A stretch of DNA of 64,000 bases, from the NCBI RefSeq assembly GCF_011075055.1, contig NC_058150.1, positions 7,006,001 to 7,070,000 of the forward strand. The letters run 5' to 3'. Positions 43,639 to 54,109 of this stretch are shown piece by piece. The stretch is from Mangifera indica (Eukaryota; Streptophyta; Magnoliopsida; Sapindales; Anacardiaceae). The first letter of the stretch is position 1. Each line of letters begins with the position of its first letter. The notes under the pieces are model-generated. The model was not told where the DNA came from. It did not search any database and saw only the letters and a list, made by a program, of their open reading frames with translations. Made by a program: the position numbers and the translations under genes.

Positions 43639-46095
43639 ATGCATATCATGAACAATTCATGGTTTGCGCTTACACTTCTTTTCATATGCTTCTCTCCCAA
43701 ATCTTATGTCTCTTTGGGTGCTGACACTATCTCTGCAAACCAAACTCTCTCCGGTGATCAAACTATTGCCTCTGCCCATGGAGACTTTGTATTGGGTTTC
43801 TTCAAGCCAGGTCAGCCTTCGAACTACTATTTGTGCATGTGGTATGGTAAAGTGTCTGTACAAAATGTAGTTTGGGTGGCAAATAGAGAGAATCCAATTT
43901 CTGATAAATATTCCTCAGTTTTAAGAATCTCAGATGGTAAATTAGTCCTTTTCAATGAATCCAAAGTGCCAATTTGGTCCACGAATCTAAACTCCACCAC
44001 CGCAAATCCTCTAGAAGTAGTTCTTCTAGACGAAGGAAATCTTGTTTTGAGAGAGTTGTCTGGTAATTCATCAAAATCCTTATGGGAAAGTTTTGATCAT
44101 CCGTCTCATACATGGATCCCTGGTATGAGGATGAGACTGGACAAGCGGACCAACATAGGCCAACGTCTTATCTCGTGGAAGAACACAGAAGATCCTGCAC
44201 CGGGCCTATTCTCTCTTGAACTAGACCCAAATGGATCCAATGCTTATTTTATTTTGTGGAATGGGTCTCGATCTCATTGGTACTGGTCTAGTGGACCTTG
44301 GAATGAGAATGAAAAGTTGTTCGAGGATATTCCTGAAATGAGAGCAAGTTCTATCTATGATTTCAACTATCACACCGACGAAAATGAGAGTTATTTTATA
44401 TATTCATTGAAAAATACTAGTCCTATCATTTCAAGATTTCTTTTGGATGTTACAGGACAGGTTAAGCAAATGAATTGGTTGGAAAGTACCAACTCTTGGC
44501 TTCAGGTTTGGGCTCAACCCAGACAAAATTGTGAGGTATACGCTATTTGTGGTGCATTTGGCCGCTGCACTGAGGAAAGTCTGTCTTTCTGTGATTGTTT
44601 GCAAGGTTTTGAGCCAAGCTCAGAGCAAGATTGGAACTTGCAGGATTATTCCGGCGGCTGTGCGAGGAAAACACAACTGCAGTGTCAAAACAATAGTGTT
44701 GCCAATGGAAAGAAGGATAAATTTGTAGCAAATTCGAACATGGTATTGCCCAAAAATCCACAATCTGTGCCAGTAGGGAGCGGCGTCGAATGTGAAAGAA
44801 CCTGCTTGAATGACTGTTCTTGCACAGCTTATGCCTATGAAGACAGTCAGTGTTCTGTTTGGTTCCAAAATCTGCTGGGTGTGCGACAACTTGGACAAGG
44901 TGCCTCAGACGGAAAAACTCTTTTTATCAAGCTTGCACCTTCGGAGTTTTCAAGTCCCAAAAGTGAAACGGTAACAGTTATTGGCGGTATTCTGGGCTCA
45001 GTTGCACTTGCAGTTCTCTTGGGGCTTGTCGTGTTTGTGTATTTGAGAAGGAGAAAAAATGCTATCAAAACAACTAAAGCACTAGAGGGTTCATTAACGA
45101 TATTTGCATACAAAGATTTGCAAAATGCCACCAAGAATTTCTCAGAAAAATTGGGTGGGGGAGGTTTTGGTTTTGTTTTCAAAGGGGTTTTACCCAATTC
45201 AAGTGTCATCGCAGTGAAGAAGCTTGAAAGCTTAAGCCAGGGAGAGAAGCAATTCCGATCAGAAGTTAGCACAGTAGGAACTATTCAACATGTCAATGTA
45301 GTACGACTTCTGGGATTCTGTTGTGAAGGTACTAAGCGGTTGTTAGTCTATGACTACATGCCAAATGGTTCTTTAAATTCGCATCTCTTCCATACAAAGG
45401 GCTCAAATGTTCTTGATTGGAAAACAAGATGCAAAATCGCTTTGGGGTCAGCCAGAGGCTTAGCGTATCTCCATGAGAAATGCAGAGACCACATCATACA
45501 CTGTGACATAAAGCCAGAAAACATTTTACTAGACGTTGAATTTTGTCCAAAAGTAGCAGATTTTGGCCTGGCAAAACTTGTTGGGCGAGACTTCAGCAGA
45601 GTCCTAACAACCATAAGAGGAACAAGAGGTTATCTTGCGCCAGAATGGATTTCAGGAGTGGCCATTACAACTAAAGCTGATGTTTATAGCTACGGGATGA
45701 TGCTTTTTGAACTTGTGTCAGGAAGGCGAAACTCTGAGCAATTCGATAGTGAAAACTCAAAATTCTTCCCAACTTGGGTTGCAACCGCAATAATTGAAGG
45801 TGTTAGTGTCCTTAAGTTATTAGATTCTAGGCTGGAGGGTAATGCTGACGTAGAGGAGGTTTTAAGAATTTGTAGAGTGGCTTGTTGGTGCATCCAAGAT
45901 GATGAAACTCAAAGGCCATCAATGGGTCAGGTAGTTCAAATGCTTGAGGGAGTTTTGGAGGTGACGCAATATCCAATTCCAAGATCTATTGAGGCATATT
46001 CTCACTACCAAGACCACATCAATTTTTTCACAACCTCAACCTCAAACTGGAGTCCACAGTCACAAAATAATAATATTTCAGCCACTTCATCATAG
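43639..46095 (+). CDS. G-type lectin S-receptor-like serine/threonine kinase
   Basis: A single-exon frame of 818 codons for a plasma-membrane receptor kinase of the At2g19130-like group. It has a signal peptide (about 1-28), a bulb-type mannose-lectin domain (about 30-150, 'GDFVLGFFKPG' and 'VVWVANRENP'), an S-locus glycoprotein domain (about 200-310), a PAN/apple domain with paired Cys ('CERTCLNDCSCTAYAY'), a transmembrane helix (about 444-469) then 'RRRK', and the kinase (about 500-775). Kinase motifs are 'GGGGFGFVFKG', 'IAVKKLE', 'IIHCDIKPENILLD' (non-RD type), 'VADFGLAKL' and 'APEWISG'. The Ser normal after FG in the P-loop is Phe here, while the sister copy has Ser. The ATG at 43639 is chosen because it starts the signal peptide. 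The stop is 14 codons earlier than in the sister copy. It probably senses pathogen or wound signals; the ligand is unknown. Confidence 0.92.
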   Translation: MHIMNNSWFALTLLFICFSPKSYVSLGADTISANQTLSGDQTIASAHGDFVLGFFKPGQPSNYYLCMWYGKVSVQNVVWVANRENPISDKYSSVLRISDGKLVLFNESKVPIWSTNLNSTTANPLEVVLLDEGNLVLRELSGNSSKSLWESFDHPSHTWIPGMRMRLDKRTNIGQRLISWKNTEDPAPGLFSLELDPNGSNAYFILWNGSRSHWYWSSGPWNENEKLFEDIPEMRASSIYDFNYHTDENESYFIYSLKNTSPIISRFLLDVTGQVKQMNWLESTNSWLQVWAQPRQNCEVYAICGAFGRCTEESLSFCDCLQGFEPSSEQDWNLQDYSGGCARKTQLQCQNNSVANGKKDKFVANSNMVLPKNPQSVPVGSGVECERTCLNDCSCTAYAYEDSQCSVWFQNLLGVRQLGQGASDGKTLFIKLAPSEFSSPKSETVTVIGGILGSVALAVLLGLVVFVYLRRRKNAIKTTKALEGSLTIFAYKDLQNATKNFSEKLGGGGFGFVFKGVLPNSSVIAVKKLESLSQGEKQFRSEVSTVGTIQHVNVVRLLGFCCEGTKRLLVYDYMPNGSLNSHLFHTKGSNVLDWKTRCKIALGSARGLAYLHEKCRDHIIHCDIKPENILLDVEFCPKVADFGLAKLVGRDFSRVLTTIRGTRGYLAPEWISGVAITTKADVYSYGMMLFELVSGRRNSEQFDSENSKFFPTWVATAIIEGVSVLKLLDSRLEGNADVEEVLRICRVACWCIQDDETQRPSMGQVVQMLEGVLEVTQYPIPRSIEAYSHYQDHINFFTTSTSNWSPQSQNNNISATSS

Positions 46096-48705
46096 GCCAA
46101 GAGCACCACATTATCCACAAGTAATTTTGGTTTCTTAATGTTAGTTTTGCGTCGTTGTTAGAATTGGGTTAGTCATTGAAAAACAATAAATTTTTGTGTT
46201 TCGCTAGAAAACAATATCTGACGATGTAATCTATTTCAACTATTTCATATAAGCATCTACTACAGTTATTGAATGAGTGCAATGCTAACAGTTATCACTT
46301 TGTATTCTGATGGTAATCTTACAAGGGTTAGGTAGATTTGATTGTAATTTATATATATAAGGATAACACCGTAGTAGATTAAAAACAAGTGAGATAAATA
46401 ATATTTGTCCTTTAAAATATGAGTTCATGCCAACAATTGCACTAACAAGAAGTACAACATACTTTGGGTACAATTTGGTGCAAAGAGTTAAGAACAAAAT
46501 ATTATAGTAAATAAAATGATGTTATTAAAGTGGTTCAATTTACTACTTGGAAATCTTCGTACTACTACGTTATGGTATTAAGAATTCTAATTAAAATAGG
46601 GCAATGACAGTACATGTGAAAGTTGTCATCCTTGAGTCTATGTACAATCCTCAATTCATAAGACAAGAGATAATGTTACATGTGTAATTACATAAGTGAT
46701 AGGAATGGAATGTAATCTTGCAAATGTTGGAGACTGAATTGACACATTGAGAGGATCATGACAACGGTTGCAATTGTCGAGTTTTCTTCTTCCCACTATT
46801 TTTGGATGAAAATATATGTCTCTACCATCATTGTATTGTGGTTTTACGTGTAGATGACGTGACTAGCTATTAGTGCAAAGAACTAAGAACAATGAAATTA
46901 TAGTAAACAAAATGGCATTATTAAATTAGTTTAGTTTACCACTTGGAAGCCTACGTACGTCTATGTTATAGTATCAGGACATGTGAAAATTGTGACTTTT
47001 AATTCTATGTGCAATCCTCTTTTCAAAGAACAAGAGGCAATGTTACATGTGTAATGACATAGGTGAATACAATTTGAACCCTAGTATAATAAATCTAGGC
47101 AAATTTTGTTGCTAAGGTCAAAATGGTATGGAATGATTGTAATTCCATAAAGGTGTAAGACAAAAATGGAATGTAATCCTACGAATGTAGGAGATTGAAT
47201 TGAAACATTGAGAAGATCATGACAATGGTTGCAATTGCTAAGTCCTGTTCTTCTCCCAATTTCCAAATGAAAATGCATGTCCCTACCCATATTGTGTAGT
47301 GGCCCTATATGTAGATGACATAGCTAGTTGTAATTTGTATAGCTAGTCACCATTGGGTATTAATTTCGTGAGCTTAACTAAGGAGAAATTTGACTGCACA
47401 ACTACCCTTCAAAAGTCTAAAGTGTGAGTAGGGCTCTAGAGACTTTTCACATTTCTACTTAGATGAATGACATGTGAACTATTGGGATTTCCACTTTGAA
47501 GCATGTCATAAAAATGATGTTTCTACTTTATGTTTAATGTATTGCATGTGAGGATTGTTTACCTATTATTATGGTGCTAGATCGATTTCAAACTATCAAT
47601 AAAAATTCTTCTAACCATTTCTTCAACTTTTCAAATTATAAATAAGTTAGTATTGTTTACATGTTATTATGGTGCTAGATCAATTTCAAACTATCAATAA
47701 AAATGCTTCAAACATTTGCTTCAACTTTTCTTCGATTTTTAGTGTATGTCTATGGGAGATTTTCGTGTTCTCTCAATTTGACTGTTAGATCGCTCTGATT
47801 TTTGGACATTTTATAGAAGACTCATTTTTCTTCATTTTGAATGGTGGAGATCGTGATTTGTTTTTCAAGTAACTTGTTATTAGTGTTGAAACATGATTGA
47901 AAATTCAGATAAGTAGGCTAAACTTCTTCCTTCAATTTATGGACTCTTGGATGAAATTTTTGGAGCCTTGGAACCTTATAATTGTTGGCCTAATATCCTT
48001 GATGCATGTAGTGAATTCTTGTGTAAGTTCTTGGATGTTTTAAAGGTTCTTGTAGCTTGATTCTTGGTGAGTATCCAGGTTGTTCAAGATTAGGAAGTCT
48101 TGAATCATTGAATGTTTATTTAATCAAATCTTGCACATGTTGAGTGTGGGGGATATTATGTCCTACTATAATGGAGCTTTGCAAGCTGAAATTTTGTAGA
48201 TTTGGTGCAACATATGTAAAAGAAATTAAATCTTGGAAATGTTGTGTTGGATTAACATGAATTGCATGAGAATGAAAGAAATATAGGTGTGGTTTGCATG
48301 GAGTTTTTCATGTGTTGCATACTATGAGTTCTTAGGAAAGATTTGCAAGGTTTAAACCAAGAATAATGTGTGTATTATGGAGAATAGGCCAATCCTTGGA
48401 TCCTGAATTCCATCCCCCAAGGGTGCTGACATGTTTTCAGAGAGTACCTCATAAGACTACTGTGTGTGTTTTGAATACAAGACATTCGTTCTAGGGTTTT
48501 AGTGCAAGCGAACATTTGGGATGGGATGAACATCCATTTGTAGTCACAGTTATAAGTTAGGGATGAGGGGAAAAGGCACATTGCACCCATGCGAATTAGA
48601 AAAAATTACCCTTTTACCCTAATCTAAGTGTGTAATGAGGATTTAAGTTAGAATATTCTAAAAGTGCTGGAAAAGAGATTACTAGCCCAAATAAAAGTGC
48701 TTGAC
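46096..48705 (+). repeat. 3' flank of receptor-kinase unit 2
   Basis: 46096-46295 is the likely 3' UTR ('aacaataaatttttgtg' as poly(A) signal context near 46181). 46295-48705 is the flank shared with unit 1 (40138-42537) and in part with 63055-63746. It includes the two roughly 400-bp sub-repeats. No gene is present; short frames on the minus strand (such as 47081-47290) recur in each unit and reflect the repeat. Confidence 0.8.
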
Positions 48706-48794
48706 TATGACGATGACAAATCTATGATTCTTTTCTGATGAAGACAATGACAGTAAATATGAAATGGGAAACAAAGGACGAAAGGTGTAACATA

Positions 48795-48830
<36 letters not shown>

Positions 48831-49332
48831 GTTAAAATATATATTTATAATTAAGAAATTTGATTTGTTCAATTTGACTTAAAATAATTGGGATAAAATC
48901 CATGCTTAACTCAAAAAACTTTTTATAAGATTTTTTTATTAAATAGTTTAATTAATATTCATAATAAATCAAAAACAGGTTTAGTTTGGTTGGTATTTGT
49001 TGAAATCTGTTATTTCCTAAAGTATAGTTCTGTTATGTTTTTATTTCCTAAAGTTTAGGGATTTTAATTATTTATAAGTTTCCTATTCTAGGTAGGAGAT
49101 TGATTCTCTAATTAAGTTAGGAGATATATTTTCTAATTATAGGCTAATACTAGTTGTATATATGTTGGTGAGTTTTGTACAGGAAATTGTGTGAAATATA
49201 TTTTTTCTCCATATTTCTTTATGGTATCAAGGCCAATTTCGGCTATATTCATCATTGTTTTTTCCGACAATACTTATCTCTATTACTTCCTCCGATAAAA
49301 ACTACATCTCTGGCAATACATCAGGTTCAGAC

Positions 49333-52300
49333 ATGTCAAAATTAGGAATTGCTTTGAATGTCAATTCTGAAGGTTCATCTTTTAGAGGAAGTACCGTCGA
49401 TCCATCTCAAAGTTCTAAAATCATCACAAACCACAGGTTAAATGGGCATAATTATTTGCCCTGGTCACAATCTGTTATGCTTTACATTAAAGGGAAAGGT
49501 AAAGCTGATTTTATCACAGGAGATGTGGAGATTCCAGAGAAGAAAGACAAGGGGTACAAGATTTAGGAGGCTGATAACAGCAAAGTGATGTCTTGGCTCA
49601 TAAATTCCATGACACCAGAGGTTGGAGAAAATTTCTTATTGTATGAAACAGCCTATGAAGTTTGGGAAGCTGTGAAGGAAACCTACTCAAATAAGGATAA
49701 TATTTCGGAGAGGTTTAGAATTGGAGTTTTTCATGAAGTGAAGCAAGGTGATCTAATGGTGATAGAGTATTTCAATAAATTGTCACACCTTTGGCAGCAA
49801 GTAGACATGTTCAACAAGTTAAACTGGAAGTGTAATGATGATGGAGCTGTTTTCAAATTATACCTGGAAGAGATGAGGATATTTAAATTTCTTATCAGCT
49901 TGAATGATAACCTGGATGAGGTTCGTGGCAGAATATTGAGTGTTAAACCACTGCCCTCCATTCGAGAGGTGGTTTCTGAAGTACGCAGAGAAGAAAGTCG
50001 AAAGAAGGTAATGCTCAGGTCTGAGTCAATGCCAACCAGTGGAGACGCATCAGCACTTATAGCCAGAGGTAATTCAAACAATCCTATTGATGGTAAAACC
50101 AGAAAAGGCCGACTATGGTGCGATCATTGCCATCGTCTAGGCCATTACAAGGAAACCTGCTGGGAAATTCATGGAAGGCCAGCAGATTGGAAGCCACATA
50201 GTCAGACCAAGAAGGGATATTCTACATGTGGAAATAATACTGGTGACAGTGACGGAAATCTATTCAGCAAGGAATCGATTGAGCAGTTGCGAAAATTATT
50301 TGGTCACTCTTTATCAACACCTGTTGGGATTGGTTCTATGGTATAGTCAGGTACATTTTCCAGTGCCTTGAGTGTTAAAAATGAAAAACTAGGTTCTTGG
50401 ATTATAGATTCGGGGGCAACTGACCATATGACAGGAGATCCTAACGTGTCCAATACATTTGAGCCATGCAAAGGTAATTTTAATGTTAAGGTAACAGATG
50501 AAACATTCTCAAAGGTGGTAGGTTATGGTACTGTTATTCTCTCAAAAATTTTAACCTTACAATCAGTTTTATTTGTTCCAAACTTAGACTGTAATTTGCT
50601 ATCCGTTTCCAAACTTACCTATGACAAAAATTGCCTCACTACATTTTACCCTACCTATTATATTTTTCAGGACTTGATCTCGAAGACGATGAATGGAACT
50701 GCTGAATTACGATCTGGTTTATACATTCTAAAAGCAAAAATTGCCTTCCATTCATAATGTCATTCCACCAAACAAGTAGTTACTCAAAGTCACTCTAGGA
50801 CTAGTTCAAATAAAGAAAGTACTGTGATGTTATGGCATTACAGGTTAGGCCACCCAAACTTCTTGTACTTAGAGAAACTTTTTCCTGATTTATTTATTAA
50901 TAAAAGTCCTAGTGAATTTTCTTGTGAAATTTGTGAGATATCTAAACATACTCGTGCTTCTCTATCTCCTAGCATTTACCATGTTTCCAAGCCTTTTGTA
51001 CTTATTCATAGTGATGTTTGGGGCCTATCTAGAATTCTTACTGTGACTGGTGCTAAATGGTTCATTTCATTCATTGATGATCATACTCGAGTTACTTGGG
51101 TATTTCTCATGAAAGAAAAATCAGAAGTGGCTAATATCTTCAAAAAGTTCAATTCCATAATAAAAACTATAACATCCTTAGTTCAATAACCCGACCCACT
51201 GTCAAGATATTGTCCACTTTAGAAACACAGTCCATCATGGGTTTGCTTCTGGGCTTTGCAACCTAAAACGCGTCTTAACAGTTTAAGGAGCTCACAGACT
51301 ATTTAACCACTCAAATTCTCCCACCACTAACCGATGTGGGACACCTAGCATCTCTCCTGTGCTTTGTCGATGTGGGATTCGCCTAAAGGTATCACAAAAA
51401 CACAATTCCAAACTAAGGTGCAAATCTTAAGAACTGATAATGGAAAAGAATTTGTCAATAAATCTCTAGTAGATTACTGTCTTAATGAGGGAATTATACA
51501 CCAAACTTCATGTGTTTATACCCCACAACAAAATGGTGTGGTTGAGAGGAAAAATAAACATCTTTTAGAAGTTGCAAGATCACTATTATTCACTATGCAT
51601 GTTCCTAAAAAGTTTTGGGGGGATACTGTCCTTACGGCAATCCATTTAATCAATAGGCAACCATCTAGAGTATTACACTTTCACACACCTATTCAAATTT
51701 TGCTTACTGCATATCCCTATAGTCATATATTGTCAAATATTCCTCTTAAAGTCTTTGGGTGTACAGTGTTTGTGCATGATAATTCCCCTTATCATAGTAA
51801 ATTAGATCCTAGGTCCTTTAAATGTGTGTTTCTTGGTTATTCCCCAAATCAGAAAGGTTACAAGTGTTATCACCCAACATCTAAGAAATTTTTTATCTCT
51901 ATAGATGTTACTTTCTTTGAGAATTAACCTTTTTTCAACAATGATGGTAAGTGAATTACAGTTTCTTAATGATTTTGCACTAGTTTCCAGTTCTAATAAC
52001 AAAGCACCAGGTCATAATTCAACTCAACCAGTTCACATCCCATTCAATAGTCCTTCTCTAACTCCAAAATACTGTTCTAGTCCTGTATATTCCCAAGAAG
52101 TCACAGAATTCATAAACCTTGATGATGATACTGATCAGTTCAACGCACTGCCCCAAGAAATAGAATCTATCCAGGAAAATTCATCAAACACGTCACCTAA
52201 AACACTGTCCCAAAAGCCAACTCGTGTGTATTCAAGGCAGCCAAAGCATGATAGAGTTGTATTTAATCCAAATGTTACTCAGCGGGTTCATGATTTCTCA

Positions 52301-54109
52301 CCAAGATCAGATGTCCAAGTTCACTCAAATACTCCATTTTCTACCTCAAATGAACCTTCCTTTGAGACAAAAGAGTGTGACAATCAGAGTGAAAAAATTC
52401 TAACTAGTGATAGTGAGTATGTTCAGCCAGAAAATGAGTTGCCAATTGCTCAAAGAAGACCCATGAGAAAATGTAGAGAGAGACTATTGTATCCTCTTAG
52501 CAAATATGTGTCATATGAAGTTTTGTCACCTAATTACAAATTATTTGCTATGAATATCTCTAATATTGCTGTTCCAGCAACTATTCAAAAGGCTTTGAGC
52601 ATACCTGAGTGGAGACAAGCTATTCAAGAAGAACTCATGGCATTACAGAAAAATCAAACATGGGAATTAACAATACTACCTGAAGGAAAAAGGACAGTAG
52701 GATGCAAATGGGTCTTCGTAGTAAAACATAAAGTAGATGGAAGTGTTGAACGCTATAAGGCAAGACTTGTAGCAAAGGGTTTCACACAATCGTATGGAAT
52801 AGACTATGAAGAGACGTTTGCTCCAATTGCAAAGCTGAATACAATCAGGGTTCTTTTGTCAATTGCAGTGAATCTAGATTGGCAACTATATCAGATAGAT
52901 GTGAAAAATGCATTCTTAAATGGTGATTTGTTAGAGGAGGTATACATGGACAATCCACCTGGTTTAGAAGCAGAGTTTGGGAACAAAGTTTGCAAACTAA
53001 AGAAATCCTTGTATGGGCTAAAACAGTCACCAAGAGCCTAGTTTGAAAGGTTTACGAAGTCTGTGAAAGGGTTTGGCTATCTTCAGTGTCAAACAGATCA
53101 TACTTTGTTTGTAAATCATACTTCAAATGGCTTTATTACCGTTCTTATAGTTTATGTAGACGATATCATCATCACAGGCAATAGTGAAGATGAAATTTAG
53201 AAGTTGAAGATATTCTTGGGCAAACAATTTGAAATCAAGGATCTTGGTTGTCTAAAGTATTTTTTAGCCATAGAGGTAGCAAGATCCAAGAAGGGCATTT
53301 GCATTAATCAAAGCAAATATATCCTAGATTTGCTTAAGGAAACTGGAATGGCTGACTGTAAACCAACTGAAACTCCCATGGATTCGTCAACAAAGTTGGG
53401 ATTACTAGAGGGAAATCCTCCTGTGGACAAAGGAAGATATCAAAGGTTAGTTGGGAAACTTATCTATCTCTCTCATACAAGGCTTGATATTGGCTTTACT
53501 GTTAGTACAGTAAGCCAATTCATGAACATCCCAAATGAGGAACATATGGGAGTTGTGTACAGGATACTCAGGTATCTTAAAATGACCCCAGGTCGAGGCA
53601 TTTGGTTTAAGAAAAGTGCATGTAGGCAAGTAAGCATTTACACAGATGCAGATTGGGCTGGATCACCTCTTGATAGAAGGTCTACTTCTGGGTATTGTTC
53701 TTTTGTTTGGGGTAATCTAGTAACCTGGCGTAGCAAGAAACAATCAGTAGTTTCTCGTAGCAGTGCAGAAGCTGAATTCAGAGCTTTAGCTCAAGGAATT
53801 TGTGAAGGAATATGGCTACAAAGGTTGTTGGAAGAATTAAAGGTTCCCAATGTTATGCCTATAGAGTTGTTATGTGATAATCAAGCAACTATTAACATAG
53901 CCAAAAATCCAGTTCATCATGATCGAACAAAGCATGTGGAGATAGATCGGCATTTCATCAAGGAGAAGATTGAAATGGAAGTTATCAAGTTGAACTATAT
54001 TCCTACCAATTTTCAAATAGCAGACATCTTCACCAAGGCGTTACCTAGATCTCAGTTTGAAAATATGTGTTCCAAGCTTGGCATACTTAACATTTACTGC
54101 CCAGCTTGA
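49333..54109 (+). pseudogene. Copia gag-pol of element 48998-54350, broken
   Basis: The domain order is complete. Gag has the zinc knuckle 'CDHCHRLGHYKETC' (near 50120-50160). The protease has 'WIIDSGATDHM' (50398). GAG-pre-integrase has 'LWHYRLGHP' (50828) and integrase has 'HSDVWG' and 'DNGKEF'. RT has '[20 protein letters not shown]' and 'YVDDIIITG' (about 53154). RNase H has 'YTDADWAGSPLDRRSTSGY' and 'LLCDNQATINIA'. Breaks are stops at 49564, 50344, 50755, 51925, 53039 and about 53198, a +1 frame change near 51925, and the TRIM solo LTR at 51168. The insert plus duplication is 234 bp, so it does not change frame. The first ATG in frame is 49333. Confidence 0.92.
51168..51396 (-). mobile_element. 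TRIM solo LTR inside copia integrase
   Basis: A 229-bp relative of the LTRs of the TRIM at 3560-4123, starting 'tataacatcc' (TG changed to TA) and ending 'ggtatcaca'. Perfect 5-bp duplications AAAAC flank it (51163-51167 and 51397-51401). Similarity to the other LTRs is high over nearly the full length; a short stretch around 'catagacagaccc' is missing here. Solo state implies insertion followed by LTR recombination. Confidence 0.93.
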
